64,000 nt of DNA. It comes from Candidatus Peribacteria bacterium. Its GTDB lineage: Bacteria > Patescibacteriota > Gracilibacteria > Peribacterales > Peribacteraceae. The stretch spans positions 1 through 64,000 of the forward strand of contig JACKFU010000001.1 in NCBI GenBank assembly GCA_020632295.1. Reading direction: 5' to 3'. Shown here piece by piece: positions 42,063 to 49,997 of this stretch; position 1 is the stretch's first letter; each line of letters starts with the position of its first letter. The position numbers and the translations under genes were made by a program. The notes below the pieces were generated by a model. It searched no databases, was not told the origin of the DNA, and was given only the letters and a program-made list of their open reading frames with translations.

Positions 42063-43105
42063 TCCATTGTCGAGTTTATGGAACGGCAGTACAAAGCACT
42101 TTAATGCTCGCGAAACTCTTGCAGCTGCAAGGGCTATCATGAGTTTAGTAAGTGCTGGCGGCAAGATGATGGTGTCACTTGCTGGAGCCATGAGTACTGC
42201 GGAGCTTGGCATCTCGCTTGCACCGCTTATTCGTGCAGGAAAAGTTCATGCTATTACCTGTACTGGCGCAAATATTGAAGAGGATATGTTCAACCTTGTT
42301 GCAAATAGCAAGTACAAGCTACAGCCGAAGTGGCGATATCTGACAATGGAAGCAGACTATAAGACTATGCAAGAGGGCTACAACCGCGTGACCGACACCT
42401 GTATTCCTGAAGATGTGATGATTGGTGTCCATGAAGCCATGCGAGAACTCTGGGCGCAGGCAGCGGAGAAGGGCGAATCGCACTTCCACTGGGAGTACTT
42501 CTACAAGCTTATTCGTAGTGGGTACTTCGAGGGGAAGAATGATGTCCCCATGGAAAACAGCTGGCTACTTGCTGCTTGCGAAGCAGATATCCCTGTGTAC
42601 ACTGCAGGGTTTGAAGATTCTACCCTTGGGGAACATGTTCTGTGCGGATGTCATGCAGGGAAAAGTGAAAAACCACAGCTGTATTCGCCATGGAACAGAG
42701 CAGTTTGAACACCTGACCAACTGGTACGAAGAAAATCAGAAGCATGCTGATATTGGCTTTTCCAGATTGGAGGAGGTATCGCCGGAGACTTTGCCATGTG
42801 CGTTATCCCCGGCCTCGTCTTCGACCACGAAAAAAGATGTTAAGTGCTGGAGGTACTTCTGTCACATTGGTGATGCAGTCACCTCGTATGGTGGCTACAG
42901 CGGCTGTCCAGCAAACGAAAAGGTTACGTGGCATAAGCTCGACGTCGACACACCGAACTACACCATCAATTCCGATGCCTCTATCGTCGCCCCTCTCATC
43001 TTCCAGTATGTGCTTGAGAAGCATGAGGAAGCGGCTGTTCATGCTGCAGAATCTGCTAAAGAGAAGGTTTTGGAGCGGAAGGAGAAAGAGGTTGTAGAGG
43101 CATAA
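42060..43105 (+). pseudogene. Broken deoxyhypusine-synthase-like gene
   Basis: Joined frames give MSIVEFMERQYK..HFNARETL, AGAMSTAELGISLAPLIRAGKVHAITCTGANIEEDMFNLV, FADVMQGK-type, IGGGIAGDFAMCVIPGLVFDHEK and TSYGGYSGCPANEKVTWHKLDVDTP...DASIVAPLIFQYV, which follow deoxyhypusine/homospermidine synthases block by block. Bacterial members transfer an aminobutyl group in polyamine metabolism. Shifts lie in AAAGCAC (42100), GGGG (42626), TTTTCC (42757) and AAAAAA (42830). It has a C-terminal Glu/Lys-rich tail. It pairs functionally with the SpeD-like gene just upstream. Confidence 0.75.
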
Positions 43106-43112
43106 AGACAGA

Positions 43113-45871
43113 GGGGTTCTTCCGCCCTATAGAACCTACTTTTTGGCTTATGTAAGCCATTTTTTTGATGTTGCATTTTTGAGGTGTTTCCAGCGATATG
43201 GTCGAAAGAGGTGGGGTGTTGTTTGATGGTGGCATAGTTTTTCCCCTCTCGATGTATGAAGAAACTTGGACGACAGCTTGCTGTAGAACAACTGGAAGAC
43301 CGCCACATGATGGCAGGAGATATCCTGACATTTGATGGCATACTCGAGGATACAGGGTTTTCTGTTCGCGAAACGCTGTACCATGATGTACGGGAGAATA
43401 TTGTCGATGGTGCACTGCAGATGGATGAATCTGTGCTCTACGTAAGTCAGGAGGAATATGTTCCTTCGGAGGATCGACCAGTGACATTTGAAGCAGACAT
43501 TACGATCAAGTCAAATCAGCTAAATGGAATGCTTGTTGCCATGCGATCGGATGGGGAGACGGTTGGTCAGTATCAAACAGAGTTACGTAATGGTCTAACA
43601 TTTACGATAGAACCAACGGGGATGAGTATCTACGATTATAACGTTGATGGAGGGGAATACATTGGTGGTGGATACAACCACTTTCGTCGGGAGCTTCAGC
43701 GAGACAAGGTCTATCACCTAGTGATGGTTGATACGGGTTCCTCTGTTCGGGGTGCGTTGTATGATGGAGAGACAGAAATTACCTCTATTGAAGGAGATAC
43801 CCATAACGCGATTCACGGCGGGAAGATTATCTTGCGCCCACAGGGACGACTCGGGCGACTCACCGGGGCAATGGATAATGTGAAGATATCGCAGGGAGAG
43901 GAGGAAGAGGAGGAAGTTCACGAAGAGGCTGTTGATACGGTGTTTGCCGACATCGGTTCCGTGCTTGATGATGTGGAACTCCCTGCACCAGAAGCAGTGC
44001 AGATTGTTGTGGAGGGCGACACGCCCGAGCAGCGACTGCTTGCCTTCCAGCAGAAGGTGCTTACCCTGCAGCAGCAGATTGATGCACTAACGCTTGAGAA
44101 AGTCGACCTGGAGACAGACCATACTAGGCAACAAGCACTGTACGATGAAGCACAGGGGTTGATGGAGCAGGCACAGGAGGTGATGGATGAATGGGAGCGA
44201 CAACATGACGCTGAGGCCCTCAAGGTTGCGCCATCGTTCCGGGTAGATGCCGATCGGTTCACGCCACACTTCTTCGTTTCGTATGCCGATGTTCCAGCTG
44301 GGTACTCGTTACAGTTTGCCGGAGATAATGTGTATTCGCTTTCAGGTTCTTCTGGAAGAGCGACTATCAATTACCTCCCACGACCATGGAACCATACGTT
44401 CTTCGATTTGGATTTGCTGGATGCAAACGGGGTGAAGGTAAAGACCATTACCCGCGTGAAGATTGCCGGAGGACGTGTGAGTCGTGTTGGCTCACTGCAT
44501 GAGTCATATACGCTCAATGACCTTGCCGTTGCTGAGGAGATTCCCGCGGATGAGGTGATTTCGGATGCAGCCCATGCAGAAGCTATAACGCAGAACAATG
44601 ATACAGAGTGTGCAATGCTCGAAGCGCAGTCTGCAATGACTGCACTGGATAGTTCGATTGCAGACCTTGCGTCCCAGATCCACGCACTAGAGCGGGAGCA
44701 GATTCCGTATAACAGGATGTTTGTGACTAGTGGAGGCGGCAATTTTTCTGTGCAGTATATGAGTAACAGAGAATCTGTGTACTTTGAAGTTGCCTTTGGC
44801 ACGATGCAAAACGTCATCATTCGTGAAATGAAGGATCATGCAGGAGGAGAAAATACTGGAAGTTTTTTTGCTTCTCTCCCTCGCCATGCGGGAAGTAACG
44901 GAAGTGGAAAAGTGATGATAACGATGTACAGTGATGATACGAAGGAAGAGGTACTCGATGCATTTACCGGAAGCTACAACGGCACAACGCAACAGACTGC
45001 CGGTGAAAGTAATGGGCAGTGGGGGCAACTCGAGACTGGTCGCATTGTGGAGAGTCCTCTTACACCGTCGATGTCTGTCCTGCGTATGAGTGGCCCAATG
45101 GTGACTATTGCAACGCAAACACCATACGACTACACAACGTTTGAGCTGGATGGTGGTGGGTTCTTCTCAACAGGATCTGTTGATAGCGAAGGAGGTTCTT
45201 CGTATCAGTCTCGGATGTTTGTGATGAATGGGGATATGAAGAGTGGGGAGTATCAGCTGCATATGAAAGATGGGATGAACCGTCGGGATATCGCTACGCT
45301 GACGTTCCACTGGGACAGTGGCAGCAAGACGCTGAGTCTCGTGGGTGATAACCAGCAGATTGCAGCACTTGCGAGTGGAGAGTTTGATGATGAGGTGACG
45401 ACTGCACAGCGGCAGATTGATCACATTGCTGCGCTTGATACTATCGATGTTGAATTCTGGTCTCTGCGTAACGTACAGCGAGATCGTCTGTACAGGTCAT
45501 CCACATTTACGAAGACAGACAGTGAGTGGGAGGCAGTAGAACTCACCTTCCCTATCCCTGGTCATCCAGATCGTAACGGCATCTTCCACCAGGGACTTGC
45601 TGCGTGGGAGGGCGCAATTGGAGAACTTCTGGAGGTTGGTGTAGATCGCATTCTCAGTACCTTGCATGGTGAATCGCAGCGCGCTGCACGCGAAGCGTTC
45701 GATCTCGCCTATGCGCGCATTTGGCCAGGACGCTATCTGCGAGAATTCGCTGGAGACTTTGGTGTCGATCTTCCTTCTGCTGATGCACTCTTTACAGAAG
45801 CAACCCGCATCACGCTCGAACGCAACCAGATGCTCCATGACGCACAGTCGAAGAATGTGCAGATGATTAAG
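43113..45871 (+). repeat. 2.8-kb repeat, copy 2
   Basis: Counterpart of 34447-37232, offset 8666 bp at the start codon. It includes the terminator hairpins, about 100 bp of untranslated leader and codons 1 to about 870 of the large protein. Confidence 0.85.
43144..43166 (+). terminator. Duplicated terminator upstream of the large toxin-like gene
   Basis: TGGCTT ATGT AAGCCA followed by seven T; same element as 34478-34500. It lies 39 bp past the end of the broken DHS-like gene and insulates the toxin-like gene. Confidence 0.75.
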
Positions 45872-46918
45872 AGGGATGTGACTCGAGCTTTAATAAAACA
45901 AAAAGAAGATCCCAATTTCTCACTCGGAGCAGGGGGTATTGGCGCACTAGAAAGCGAACTTCGTTCTGTTGCTCTCAAACATGGCGCTGGCAGTGCTGAG
46001 TATACTGCTGTCCTTGCGCAGCATGGCATTGTGAAGAGTGATCAGAGTGTTGAGGTTCTTGTGCAGAAAACTATTGCTGATCGTGTTGTGGAGAGGTTGA
46101 GTGAGCGCTTTTCATCTATGACCATCGCTCAACGTGCAGAAGCACGCAAGCTCCTTCGTTTGCAAGAGCAAGGCAAACTTGAAGACTATCTCCTGTCACT
46201 ATTCCAAGATACGACACGTGCAGAAATACGATCCATTATCGAAAAGGAGATTCCAAATAGTGAGAATACGATGATTGTACTGATTTATGGGTCGAATCAG
46301 TTTCCTGGGCAGCCAAGTGAAGACGGTGAATATCCGGGATTTGACGAATTAGTGGATTTATTGAAACAAGATTATAAGCACATATTACCAGTATCACCTG
46401 GACACAATCCTTCCAACCGCGGTAAAGACTTCTCACCACATGATGCATACGCAGAAATTCAGATGGAAGTAAAAAACGCTTTGGAAGCAGATTCCAATAT
46501 ATCGAATGTAGTAATTATTGGATATAGCTGGGGTGGTGGTGCCACGTACGAACTTTCAAATTGGATTACTAATAAATCAAATCTAAATATAACTATTGCA
46601 GGAACTGTATACGTTGACGCTGTTCAAAACCCAATTTCCGAAGATGTGATTAACATGTCCCGTCCAGAAAGTCAGCTTCCTCCAGGAACGAAGGCAATGT
46701 TAAATATATATCAATCCCAAGCAAAAATAACACTTTCAGATCCCTTTCGACTACATGGAACTAATATTGTTGAAATAAATAATTTAACTGACATTAGGCA
46801 AATTGATGTTGATCTAACAGGAAATCCGCAATCACATTCTACCATTGATGATGACAATGAAGTAAAAAGTACTATTATTCAATGGATCCATTCCCACATC
46901 TCCACTGCTAAAAAATGA
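43256..46918 (+). CDS. Large polymorphic-toxin-like surface protein with alpha/beta-hydrolase tip
   Basis: 1220 residues, intact. N-terminus KLGRQLAVEQLEDRHMMAGD (LEPR-like motif), LamG-like domain (25-215), acidic linker, coiled coil (265-325), Ig-like and further beta domains (330-730), helical region (730-860), junction segment MLHDAQSKNVQMIKRDV (from 859) to about 980. The C-terminal ~230 residues differ from the paralogue and form an alpha/beta hydrolase: MIVLIYGSNQFPG, nucleophile GYSWGGG (Ser1091), an Asp in VYVDAVQ (~1120) and a late His in PQSHSTIDDD (~1193). This fits a lipase or esterase effector. It overlaps a small membrane protein gene by 4 nt, a candidate immunity gene. No classical signal peptide; the export route is unknown. 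Confidence 0.8.
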   Translation: MKKLGRQLAVEQLEDRHMMAGDILTFDGILEDTGFSVRETLYHDVRENIVDGALQMDESVLYVSQEEYVPSEDRPVTFEADITIKSNQLNGMLVAMRSDGETVGQYQTELRNGLTFTIEPTGMSIYDYNVDGGEYIGGGYNHFRRELQRDKVYHLVMVDTGSSVRGALYDGETEITSIEGDTHNAIHGGKIILRPQGRLGRLTGAMDNVKISQGEEEEEEVHEEAVDTVFADIGSVLDDVELPAPEAVQIVVEGDTPEQRLLAFQQKVLTLQQQIDALTLEKVDLETDHTRQQALYDEAQGLMEQAQEVMDEWERQHDAEALKVAPSFRVDADRFTPHFFVSYADVPAGYSLQFAGDNVYSLSGSSGRATINYLPRPWNHTFFDLDLLDANGVKVKTITRVKIAGGRVSRVGSLHESYTLNDLAVAEEIPADEVISDAAHAEAITQNNDTECAMLEAQSAMTALDSSIADLASQIHALEREQIPYNRMFVTSGGGNFSVQYMSNRESVYFEVAFGTMQNVIIREMKDHAGGENTGSFFASLPRHAGSNGSGKVMITMYSDDTKEEVLDAFTGSYNGTTQQTAGESNGQWGQLETGRIVESPLTPSMSVLRMSGPMVTIATQTPYDYTTFELDGGGFFSTGSVDSEGGSSYQSRMFVMNGDMKSGEYQLHMKDGMNRRDIATLTFHWDSGSKTLSLVGDNQQIAALASGEFDDEVTTAQRQIDHIAALDTIDVEFWSLRNVQRDRLYRSSTFTKTDSEWEAVELTFPIPGHPDRNGIFHQGLAAWEGAIGELLEVGVDRILSTLHGESQRAAREAFDLAYARIWPGRYLREFAGDFGVDLPSADALFTEATRITLERNQMLHDAQSKNVQMIKRDVTRALIKQKEDPNFSLGAGGIGALESELRSVALKHGAGSAEYTAVLAQHGIVKSDQSVEVLVQKTIADRVVERLSERFSSMTIAQRAEARKLLRLQEQGKLEDYLLSLFQDTTRAEIRSIIEKEIPNSENTMIVLIYGSNQFPGQPSEDGEYPGFDELVDLLKQDYKHILPVSPGHNPSNRGKDFSPHDAYAEIQMEVKNALEADSNISNVVIIGYSWGGGATYELSNWITNKSNLNITIAGTVYVDAVQNPISEDVINMSRPESQLPPGTKAMLNIYQSQAKITLSDPFRLHGTNIVEINNLTDIRQIDVDLTGNPQSHSTIDDDNEVKSTIIQWIHSHISTAKK

Positions 46919-47289
46919 GCAAATTTTTAGATAAATTCGGCATAGTATTAATTAACAAGTCATTTATTGTTGGAATGGTATTTGGTCTAGTAATTACTAT
47001 TATTTTATTAACCCCTCTCAGACTCATTGAAGACTATGCTGCTCAACAATTATTCTGGTTTTCAGGATCATGGGTCTTATGGAGCTTTTTTGTCAACATT
47101 CCTGAAATACTGACTGGAATAAAAGTGCCGGTTATGATGTTTAATACATTACTAGTCATGCTACTCCCGATAACATATGGCTTTGTGTTTCGATATGGAA
47201 CAAGTCATGTCTATCGAGCTATTATTATATTTGTTCTTTTTTATTTAAATTATAAATTTATCATGTTGGGCTTTGGAGCAATGCACTAA
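46915..47289 (+). CDS. Candidate immunity protein 2, small membrane protein (124 aa)
   Basis: Four hydrophobic helices (FIVGMVFGLVITIILL, LFWFSGSWVLWSFFVNI, VMMFNTLLVMLLPITYGFVF, AIIIFVLFYLNYKFIML). Start overlaps the toxin-like stop (ATGA). A membrane immunity protein would suit a lipase-type effector. No family recognised; AT-rich like the other variable genes here. Confidence 0.5.
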   Translation: MSKFLDKFGIVLINKSFIVGMVFGLVITIILLTPLRLIEDYAAQQLFWFSGSWVLWSFFVNIPEILTGIKVPVMMFNTLLVMLLPITYGFVFRYGTSHVYRAIIIFVLFYLNYKFIMLGFGAMH

Positions 47290-47367
47290 AAATCAATCAC
47301 ATGATACTATCAAGAATTATATCATTGGCACTCCTCCTCACCCTCCCCCTCCCTCTCCTCCCAATAA

Positions 47368-48378
47368 ATGATAGCCTCATCTCTTAAAAACGGCATCTAC
47401 CTCATGAAGATGGGTATTATGCTCCATGATGCACAGTCGAAGAATGAGCAGATGATTAAGCGAGATGTGTATTTGGCGAATTTGAAGGTAAAGGATGATC
47501 CAAGTTATTCAGTCGGAGCAGGGGGTATTGGTGCACTAGAGAGCGAACTTCGTTCTGTTGCTCTCAAACATGGTGCTGGCAGTGCTGAGTATACTGCTGT
47601 CCTTGCGCAGCATGGCATTGTGAAGACTGATCAGAGTGTTGAGGTTCTTGTGCAGAAAACTATCGCTGATCGTGTTGTGGAGAGGTTGGGTGAGCGACTC
47701 AAAACCATGAGTCTTGAAGAACGTGCTCATGCACGAGGGCTACTGCGATTACAGCAACAAGGAAGGTTAGATGAGTATTTTGCTTCGCTGTTTAGTGGGA
47801 AGGGTAATGCGTCAATTGATAAATCAATGATTTTGGAAATATCAGCAATGCTTGGAATAGATGCTGTAACTGGCTTGTCACATCCTATTGTCTACAAAGA
47901 GAAAATATCTCCCGAAAATCAAGTATCATTTGATGTAGAAAACTTTGCTAAAAAAATGCTCAATCTAAAAACACTTGTTCCTATGGATACATCTGATTTA
48001 GATGATTGCCCTTATACTCTGTATGAGATAACTTACGCTGCTGATAATATTACTGATTCCACGGAAGCTGAAAGTGCTGTATTCCTCCAAGTATTTCACA
48101 AAGGCGCTAAGGCTGGGTACCGCATCGTAAGTGCAAATGGAAGTGGCCAACAATGCACCTATGATTCAAATGGAAATTTAATTATTTCCGGTAGTGCTGC
48201 TGGAACTCCCGACTTGGTTTCACCTGCTACTCCAAATTCACAAAATATTGTGGTTAAGTATGTAGGATTGGGGATTAATCTTATTAGACATAGCTTTGAA
48301 GACGTCATTCCAACGTTTAGTCTAAGTGAAGAAGAGTACCATCAGATTAGACCAATTAATCAAGGAGCGTCATACTAG
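47368..48378 (+). CDS. Orphan toxin cassette B (junction segment plus a third C-terminal domain)
   Basis: 336 residues from ATG 47368. Residues 8-148 are the shared junction segment (GIYLMKMGIMLHDAQSKNEQMIKRDVYLANLKV...LFSGKGNA). The remaining ~188 residues are new: YTLYEITYAADNITDSTEAESAVFLQVFHKGAKAGYRIVSANG, then GSAAGTPDLVSPATPN and HSFEDVIPTFSLSEEEYHQIRP. I do not recognise the domain. It lacks the N-terminal 850 residues of the large proteins, so like orphan CDI/Rhs tips it may act only after recombining onto a full-length gene. A polypyrimidine signal-peptide-like remnant (47301-47366) lies upstream in another frame. Confidence 0.65.
   Translation: MIASSLKNGIYLMKMGIMLHDAQSKNEQMIKRDVYLANLKVKDDPSYSVGAGGIGALESELRSVALKHGAGSAEYTAVLAQHGIVKTDQSVEVLVQKTIADRVVERLGERLKTMSLEERAHARGLLRLQQQGRLDEYFASLFSGKGNASIDKSMILEISAMLGIDAVTGLSHPIVYKEKISPENQVSFDVENFAKKMLNLKTLVPMDTSDLDDCPYTLYEITYAADNITDSTEAESAVFLQVFHKGAKAGYRIVSANGSGQQCTYDSNGNLIISGSAAGTPDLVSPATPNSQNIVVKYVGLGINLIRHSFEDVIPTFSLSEEEYHQIRPINQGASY
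47391..47811 (+). repeat. 421-bp cassette repeat, copy 2
   Basis: Matches 38603-39023 from CGGCATCTACCTCATGAA to GTGGGAAGGGTAATGCG. It differs mainly in the VYLANLKVKDDPSY against VTRALIKQKEDPNF stretch, where it instead resembles toxin-like protein 1. Confidence 0.85.
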
Positions 48379-48386
48379 TACCAATA

Positions 48387-48920
48387 ATGAAAAAAAGGCT
48401 AATTATCATGGGCATTCTTATACTGATTGCTATAGCAGCGATGTATCAATACTTGGAAAGTAGTTACCAAACGAAAGCTGATGCAATCCGAATTGCAGAT
48501 GTAAATCATATTGCTTCACTTGTTAGCAAGTATCATCAGGCAACTCACAGATTCCCCTTTCAAAAAGAATCGGATGAAATAGGAATAATGATATCTGTTT
48601 ATATTGATGGCAAATCAACAGTCAATATTCAAGAATCTATTAGCCCAATTTCCGAACGAATCTATTCCTACCAGAAATTTGTTGATGAACTGCAAAGTGT
48701 TCTTGGAAATGATGCAGTTGTACCAATGGATCCACAAAAAGTTCCGTCATTTGGGCCAAATTGGTATGTCTATTCTGTTCAAAATGGCAATTACTTCATT
48801 GCAGCACATCTATACCATAAGAATTCGAATGCTCGATATGTAGAAAGTGAAGGATATTACAAGTACGAGATAAGTAATATTGAAGTTCCAGAAAAAAAGA
48901 TTTATAAGTACCAAGATTGA
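48387..48920 (+). CDS. Candidate immunity protein 3, membrane-anchored (177 aa)
   Basis: 8 nt after cassette B. One N-terminal helix (KKRLIIMGILILIAIAAMYQYL) and an external domain IASLVSKYHQATHRFPFQKESDE...SFGPNWYVYSVQNGNYFIAAHLYHKNS that resembles the globular part of type II pseudopilins/type IV pilins, but without the pilin cleavage motif. Role as an immunity protein is inferred from position. Confidence 0.45.
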   Translation: MKKRLIIMGILILIAIAAMYQYLESSYQTKADAIRIADVNHIASLVSKYHQATHRFPFQKESDEIGIMISVYIDGKSTVNIQESISPISERIYSYQKFVDELQSVLGNDAVVPMDPQKVPSFGPNWYVYSVQNGNYFIAAHLYHKNSNARYVESEGYYKYEISNIEVPEKKIYKYQD

Positions 48921-48942
48921 CGCTACGAAACCCATCAAGTTG

Positions 48943-49026
48943 ATGATAGTTCTCCCTCTCCTCCTCACCCTTCTCCTCCCCCTCTCCTCCGTAGAGGCGT
49001 CGAAGCACGTATATAAGAATATGTAA
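48943..49026 (+). pseudogene. Remnant signal peptide of an SLH-type gene
   Basis: A 27-codon frame (MIVLPLLLTLLLPLSSVEASKHVYKNM) that matches the signal region of the broken SLH gene at 40 kb (LTLPLSSVEAAKPS). Polypyrimidine tracts of the same type are at 38530-38575 and 47325-47360. Nothing else of the gene remains. The rest of 48921-49102 shows no feature. Confidence 0.45.
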
Positions 49027-49102
49027 TTATTGTCTTCAATAAGCCTATTATTATAAAATAACATGTTTACTTTTTTGTCAATTCTGGCATAATGCTTGGC
49101 CT

Positions 49103-49996
49103 ATGTGGCTAGTCTTCTCATTATTTGCCCCCTTCTTCTTCGCAGTAGTTCATGTGATGGACTCTTACTGTGTTGAAGATGTCTTTGAAAAACCGTGGAT
49201 GGGAATGATTACAAGTGCGATAGCTTCTGTAATTGTATTTCTACCTCTTCCATATATTTTGCCATTTCTTAATTGGTCATTTCCCGGGTGGCATATTGTA
49301 ATCGCAGCATTCGCATCAGGGGCACTAATTCAACTTAGTCAGGGACTATATTTTCAATCTATGTCGTATAGTGAAGCTGGAATAATTGCAGCGTATTGGA
49401 ATATGATTCCGGCTTTGATTGTAATACTGAGTTTGGTATTTTTTGGAAATACACTCTCAATATATGAATATATTGGAATAGCAATTCTTGTAATTGCATC
49501 TACATATATTTTACTTGCAGATGAAAACTTTGAATTTCGGATAAAGGCTTTCTTAATGATGCTTTGTGCATCTCTTATGCAATCAATGACATATTTAGTC
49601 TTAGATGCGGTTTACAAAACAATAAGTTTTGGACATGCATTTATTTATGTGACAGCAGGTATTGTTTGTGCTGGCCTATCACCATTACTAGCAAAAAATA
49701 CCCGGATAATTTTTCAGAGAAACGCTAATACTTTATCAAAAGGCAGTCGAATGTTTATTCTCATTGAGATTGCAAATCTAATTGCATTGGCATGTGCCGA
49801 AAAAGCTATAGATCTGTATAAACCAAGCATTGTTGCAGCAGTTGAAACAACGATGCCAGCATTCACCTTTGCTCTTTCTATAGGACTTTTATATACCACT
49901 GCTTGCAAATTTGGAGATATCAGATCAAAAAATAAAATTTATACCAAACTAGCAGCTGTTGGACTCATGACAATTGGAGTGATTCTGGTCTCTTAG
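49103..49996 (+). CDS. EamA-type (DMT) membrane transporter
   Basis: 297 residues with ten predicted helices. They fall in two halves, as in EamA/DMT metabolite exporters: the first half ends around IAILVIASTYILLADE, the second begins IKAFLMMLCASLMQSMTYLVLD. The phrases SEAGIIAAYWNMIPALIVILSLVFFGNTLS and PSIVAAVETTMPAFTFALSIG are the paired signature regions. Substrate unknown. AT-rich. A CATAAT box lies about 9 nt before the ATG. Confidence 0.8.
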   Translation: MWLVFSLFAPFFFAVVHVMDSYCVEDVFEKPWMGMITSAIASVIVFLPLPYILPFLNWSFPGWHIVIAAFASGALIQLSQGLYFQSMSYSEAGIIAAYWNMIPALIVILSLVFFGNTLSIYEYIGIAILVIASTYILLADENFEFRIKAFLMMLCASLMQSMTYLVLDAVYKTISFGHAFIYVTAGIVCAGLSPLLAKNTRIIFQRNANTLSKGSRMFILIEIANLIALACAEKAIDLYKPSIVAAVETTMPAFTFALSIGLLYTTACKFGDIRSKNKIYTKLAAVGLMTIGVILVS

Positions 49997-49997
49997 T

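Noticed and set aside
47301..47380. Secreted short peptide gene (28 codons) before orphan cassette B
   Set aside because: It reads like a signal peptide cut off by a stop and matches remnants of the SLH gene; no evidence that it is a gene of its own.
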